The notes beneath the pieces were generated by a model, which made no database searches, was not told where the DNA came from, and saw only the letters and a list, made by a program, of their open reading frames with translations. Source: Bacteroidota bacterium (lineage in GTDB: Bacteria > Bacteroidota > Bacteroidia > Bacteroidales > Paludibacteraceae). Taken from it: a stretch of DNA of 8,815 nucleotides. Positions within the stretch are counted from its first letter, which is position 1. Each line of letters starts with the position of its first letter. A program made the position numbers and the translations under genes. Of this stretch, positions 6,946-8,815 are shown piece after piece. The stretch spans positions 1-8,815 of the forward strand of contig JAKLIM010000139.1 of NCBI GenBank assembly GCA_022709605.1. Direction: 5' to 3'.

Positions 6946-8673
6946 ATGAAACACTTTCACACTTTCACGGTAATGTTACTTTTATGCTTATTGTCGCCTT
7001 CATGTGCACAAAAGCAGAATTTCGACGAATACAAAGCAACTTTCGGACAGGAATTTCGAAAGGAGCTGAAAGACAAGCATGTATCTAATACGTCGTATGC
7101 GGTTTTCAGTAAGGATAGCGTCATTTTTCAGGATAACTTCAGTACTACCAATGCTAAAACAAATGCCGACACCCCATTTCTGATTGGTTCAGTTACCAAA
7201 GTTTTTACAGCTGTAGCCATCATGCAACTCTACGAACAGGGTAAAATTGACATCGATAAACCGGTTTCAGATTACGTACCTGATTTCAATATCAAACAGC
7301 GATTTCCAGCTTCTGCACCCATTACTATTCGTTCGGTGCTTACACATCATGCCGGAATTCCAGCCGATTCTTATCTGCATAAATTCAGTAAAAAATCGCA
7401 CGATTTTAACGAAATACTTCCTTATTTAAATTCGCAATACACTTGTTATCCGGTAGGCAAAATCCGTGCATATTCCAACCTGGGATATGCTCTGCTCGGC
7501 ATTTTAGTAGAACAGGTAAGCGGGATGAAATATGAAGATTATATGGTGAAAAATATTTTTGAGCCATTGAAAATGAAATCTTCAGGATTATATGTCGATT
7601 ACAAAGCTCAGAAAAATATTGCACTTTCGTACGATAATAATGGAGCCCAAAAAACAGAATATCCGCTGCTCGACAAACCTGCCGGAGCAATTTTTTCAAC
7701 AGCGAACGATATGATGAAATTTTGTCGTTCTTTTATTGATGGAAAACAAAAATTGCTAAAATCAGGCACAATTGATCAGATGTTTCAACTCCAAAACCGT
7801 GAAAATTTACTCGATTTAGACCATCGTTCTGCTATTTGTTTCAATTTCAAGAACAAAGCGTATGAAATTGGGCGTATTTTCGAACACGGTGGAGCAACCA
7901 TGTATCATCGGGCTCAGATAATTATTGCACCCGATGCCGGACTGGCTGCTGTGATGCTTTCGGATTCGCCAAATGGAAAAGACAATGCATGGAAACTCGA
8001 TGAACAAATGATGGTGGAATATTGCAGATACAATAATATTTATCCCGGTAAAAATTTCAATTCAGAAAAACTGATGCAATTTACTCCTATCAGCAGCAAA
8101 AACTTGAAATCGTACGAAGGTAGTTACGCCATGCCGGGCATGGTTTGCCGATTCGAATGGAAAAATGAGCATCTTTCACCAACCATCAACGACCAGAATT
8201 TCTATTTAACACAGCACGACTCCAATTCTTTTATTCCGGCCAAACGATTTATGGGTATCATGTTTAAATCGAAAAAAATGTACTTTTTGCTTGAAGAAAT
8301 TGAGGGTGAAAAACATTTTATTCAGGCCATGGAGTGGGGCGGTTTATCCATAATTGGCACAAAAACAGTCCCTAAACCTATACCTGATTTATGGAAAAAA
8401 CGGATAGGTAATTATTCAATTGCAAATGCTGAAATTGATGATGCCGAAACAATTGAAAATATGAATATTTCGATCGAAAATGGTTTTATTGTACTAAAAT
8501 ATGGTTTCAATCCGGAAATGTCATTTGGTCAAAATGCTACTGTTGCACTCGATCTGAAAAACGAGAACGAAGCATTCGTTTTGGGCTACGGTCGCGGCGG
8601 TGGCGAGAGTGTGGTGTTTGAAGATACTGGTAAGAATTTCAGGTTTATGGGATTAAAATTTGAAAAGAAATAG
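6946..8673 (+). CDS. Exported serine hydrolase (beta-lactamase/S12 family) with two C-terminal beta-domains
   Basis: A 575-residue exported enzyme of the beta-lactamase-related serine hydrolase family. The N-terminus MKHFHTFTVMLLLCLLSPSC is a signal peptide. Cys20 may be lipidated, although the lipobox (L-S-P-S-C) is poor; cleavage by signal peptidase I after SCA is the alternative. The catalytic domain, about 25-365, has all three motifs: Ser82-V-T-Lys85, Tyr176-S-Asn178 and His314-G-G316, plus LTHHAGIPAD. From about 385 to the end there are two lipocalin-like or S12 C-terminal-type beta segments, beginning near LKSYEGSYAM and KKRIGNYSIA. The reaction may be on a D-amino-acid peptide, amide or ester; the substrate is not readable. 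I chose ATG 6946 because the signal peptide begins there and the promoter places the transcription start near 6838. The 36 residues gained from the ATG at 6838 are lysine-rich translation of AT-rich leader DNA. It is a separate transcription unit, followed by a strong terminator. Confidence 0.88.
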   Translation: MKHFHTFTVMLLLCLLSPSCAQKQNFDEYKATFGQEFRKELKDKHVSNTSYAVFSKDSVIFQDNFSTTNAKTNADTPFLIGSVTKVFTAVAIMQLYEQGKIDIDKPVSDYVPDFNIKQRFPASAPITIRSVLTHHAGIPADSYLHKFSKKSHDFNEILPYLNSQYTCYPVGKIRAYSNLGYALLGILVEQVSGMKYEDYMVKNIFEPLKMKSSGLYVDYKAQKNIALSYDNNGAQKTEYPLLDKPAGAIFSTANDMMKFCRSFIDGKQKLLKSGTIDQMFQLQNRENLLDLDHRSAICFNFKNKAYEIGRIFEHGGATMYHRAQIIIAPDAGLAAVMLSDSPNGKDNAWKLDEQMMVEYCRYNNIYPGKNFNSEKLMQFTPISSKNLKSYEGSYAMPGMVCRFEWKNEHLSPTINDQNFYLTQHDSNSFIPAKRFMGIMFKSKKMYFLLEEIEGEKHFIQAMEWGGLSIIGTKTVPKPIPDLWKKRIGNYSIANAEIDDAETIENMNISIENGFIVLKYGFNPEMSFGQNATVALDLKNENEAFVLGYGRGGGESVVFEDTGKNFRFMGLKFEKK

Positions 8674-8715
8674 CAGGAATTTTACGGCTAAATTTGGTGT
8701 TTTATCTATGCTTTT

Positions 8716-8736
8716 AGAAGAAATTAAATTTCTTTT
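8716..8736 (+). other. A/T-rich hairpin before the main terminator
   Basis: AAGAAATT (8718-8725) pairs with AATTTCTT (8727-8734) across a single A, so in RNA some inner pairs must open to form a loop. It is followed by a short T-run and lies 42 bases after the hydrolase stop. It could be an auxiliary terminator or RNA-stabilising structure; the lack of G/C pairs makes it weak. Confidence 0.3.
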
Positions 8737-8784
8737 TATAATAACAGAACCACCCCGAAATTTCGGGGTGGTTCTGTTATTATA
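8737..8784 (+). terminator. Perfect 48-bp inverted repeat, probable intrinsic terminator
   Basis: Arms 8737-8760 and 8761-8784 are exact reverse complements over 24 bp, centred on CCCCGAAATTTCGGGG with no spacer. The core AGAACCACCCC/GGGGTGGTTCT is GC-rich in an otherwise AT-rich region. The sequence after it (ATTATTATAAAG) is A/T-rich but not a pure T-run. It begins 63 bases after the hydrolase stop and is the obvious terminator for that gene. Its symmetry means it could also stop transcription arriving from the other side on the - strand. Confidence 0.8.
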
Positions 8785-8815
8785 TTATTATAAAGCATTA
8801 AATATAAAATACATA

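Noticed and set aside
1..8815. CRISPR array, insertion sequence, tRNA or riboswitch
   Set aside because: No regularly spaced repeats, transposase, cloverleaf or recognised aptamer pattern was seen on either strand; the only repeats are the 13-bp pair and the hairpins listed.

Overview
The window looks like a chromosomal segment of a member of the Bacteroidota. Four things point that way: a TonB-dependent receptor with an N-terminal carboxypeptidase-regulatory-like domain, LytS/LytTR-type two-component genes, low GC with AT-rich intergenic DNA, and promoter candidates of the TTTG-N19..21-TAnnTTTG type used by the primary sigma factor of this phylum. I would guess the Bacteroidales/Marinilabiliales side of the phylum, but the sequence alone does not settle this. 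All six convincing genes lie on the + strand. I see no tRNA, rRNA, CRISPR array, transposase or attachment site.

Layout. Positions 1-160 are non-coding and contain a strong hairpin (88-122) directly abutting a candidate promoter. Next comes a 793-residue TonB-dependent outer-membrane receptor (161-2542). It is followed by a tightly packed run of five genes: a LytS-type membrane histidine kinase (2582-3610), a flavodoxin-fold protein with a four-cysteine cluster (3607-4164), a second flavodoxin-fold NAD(P)H:FMN-type oxidoreductase (4145-4801), a cytoplasmic serine-hydrolase-fold protein (4812-5846), and a LytTR response regulator (5865-6623). Junctions in the run are a 4-bp ATGA overlap, a 20-bp overlap, and gaps of 10 and 18 bp, so they are very likely one operon, possibly continuing from the receptor. 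After a 322-bp gap with a near-consensus promoter (6802-6833) comes an exported serine hydrolase of the beta-lactamase/S12 type (6946-8673). The window closes with a perfect 48-bp inverted repeat (8737-8784) that looks like a terminator.

How the genes may work together. Kinase and regulator are the outer members of the run, and three enzyme-like genes sit between them. From memory of the families, the two flavodoxin-fold proteins and this branch of serine hydrolase resemble a set of neighbours also seen in Firmicutes. Here the set appears embedded in a LytS/LytTR system, next to an outer-membrane receptor. The most striking detail is in the embedded serine hydrolase: the catalytic-serine position of the SxxK motif is an asparagine (N-T-T-K), while the lysine, tyrosine and HSG motifs remain. 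The exported hydrolase downstream keeps S-V-T-K, Y-S-N and H-G-G. An inactive, ligand-binding hydrolase inside a redox/two-component operon is the main candidate for something undescribed; that functional reading is inference.
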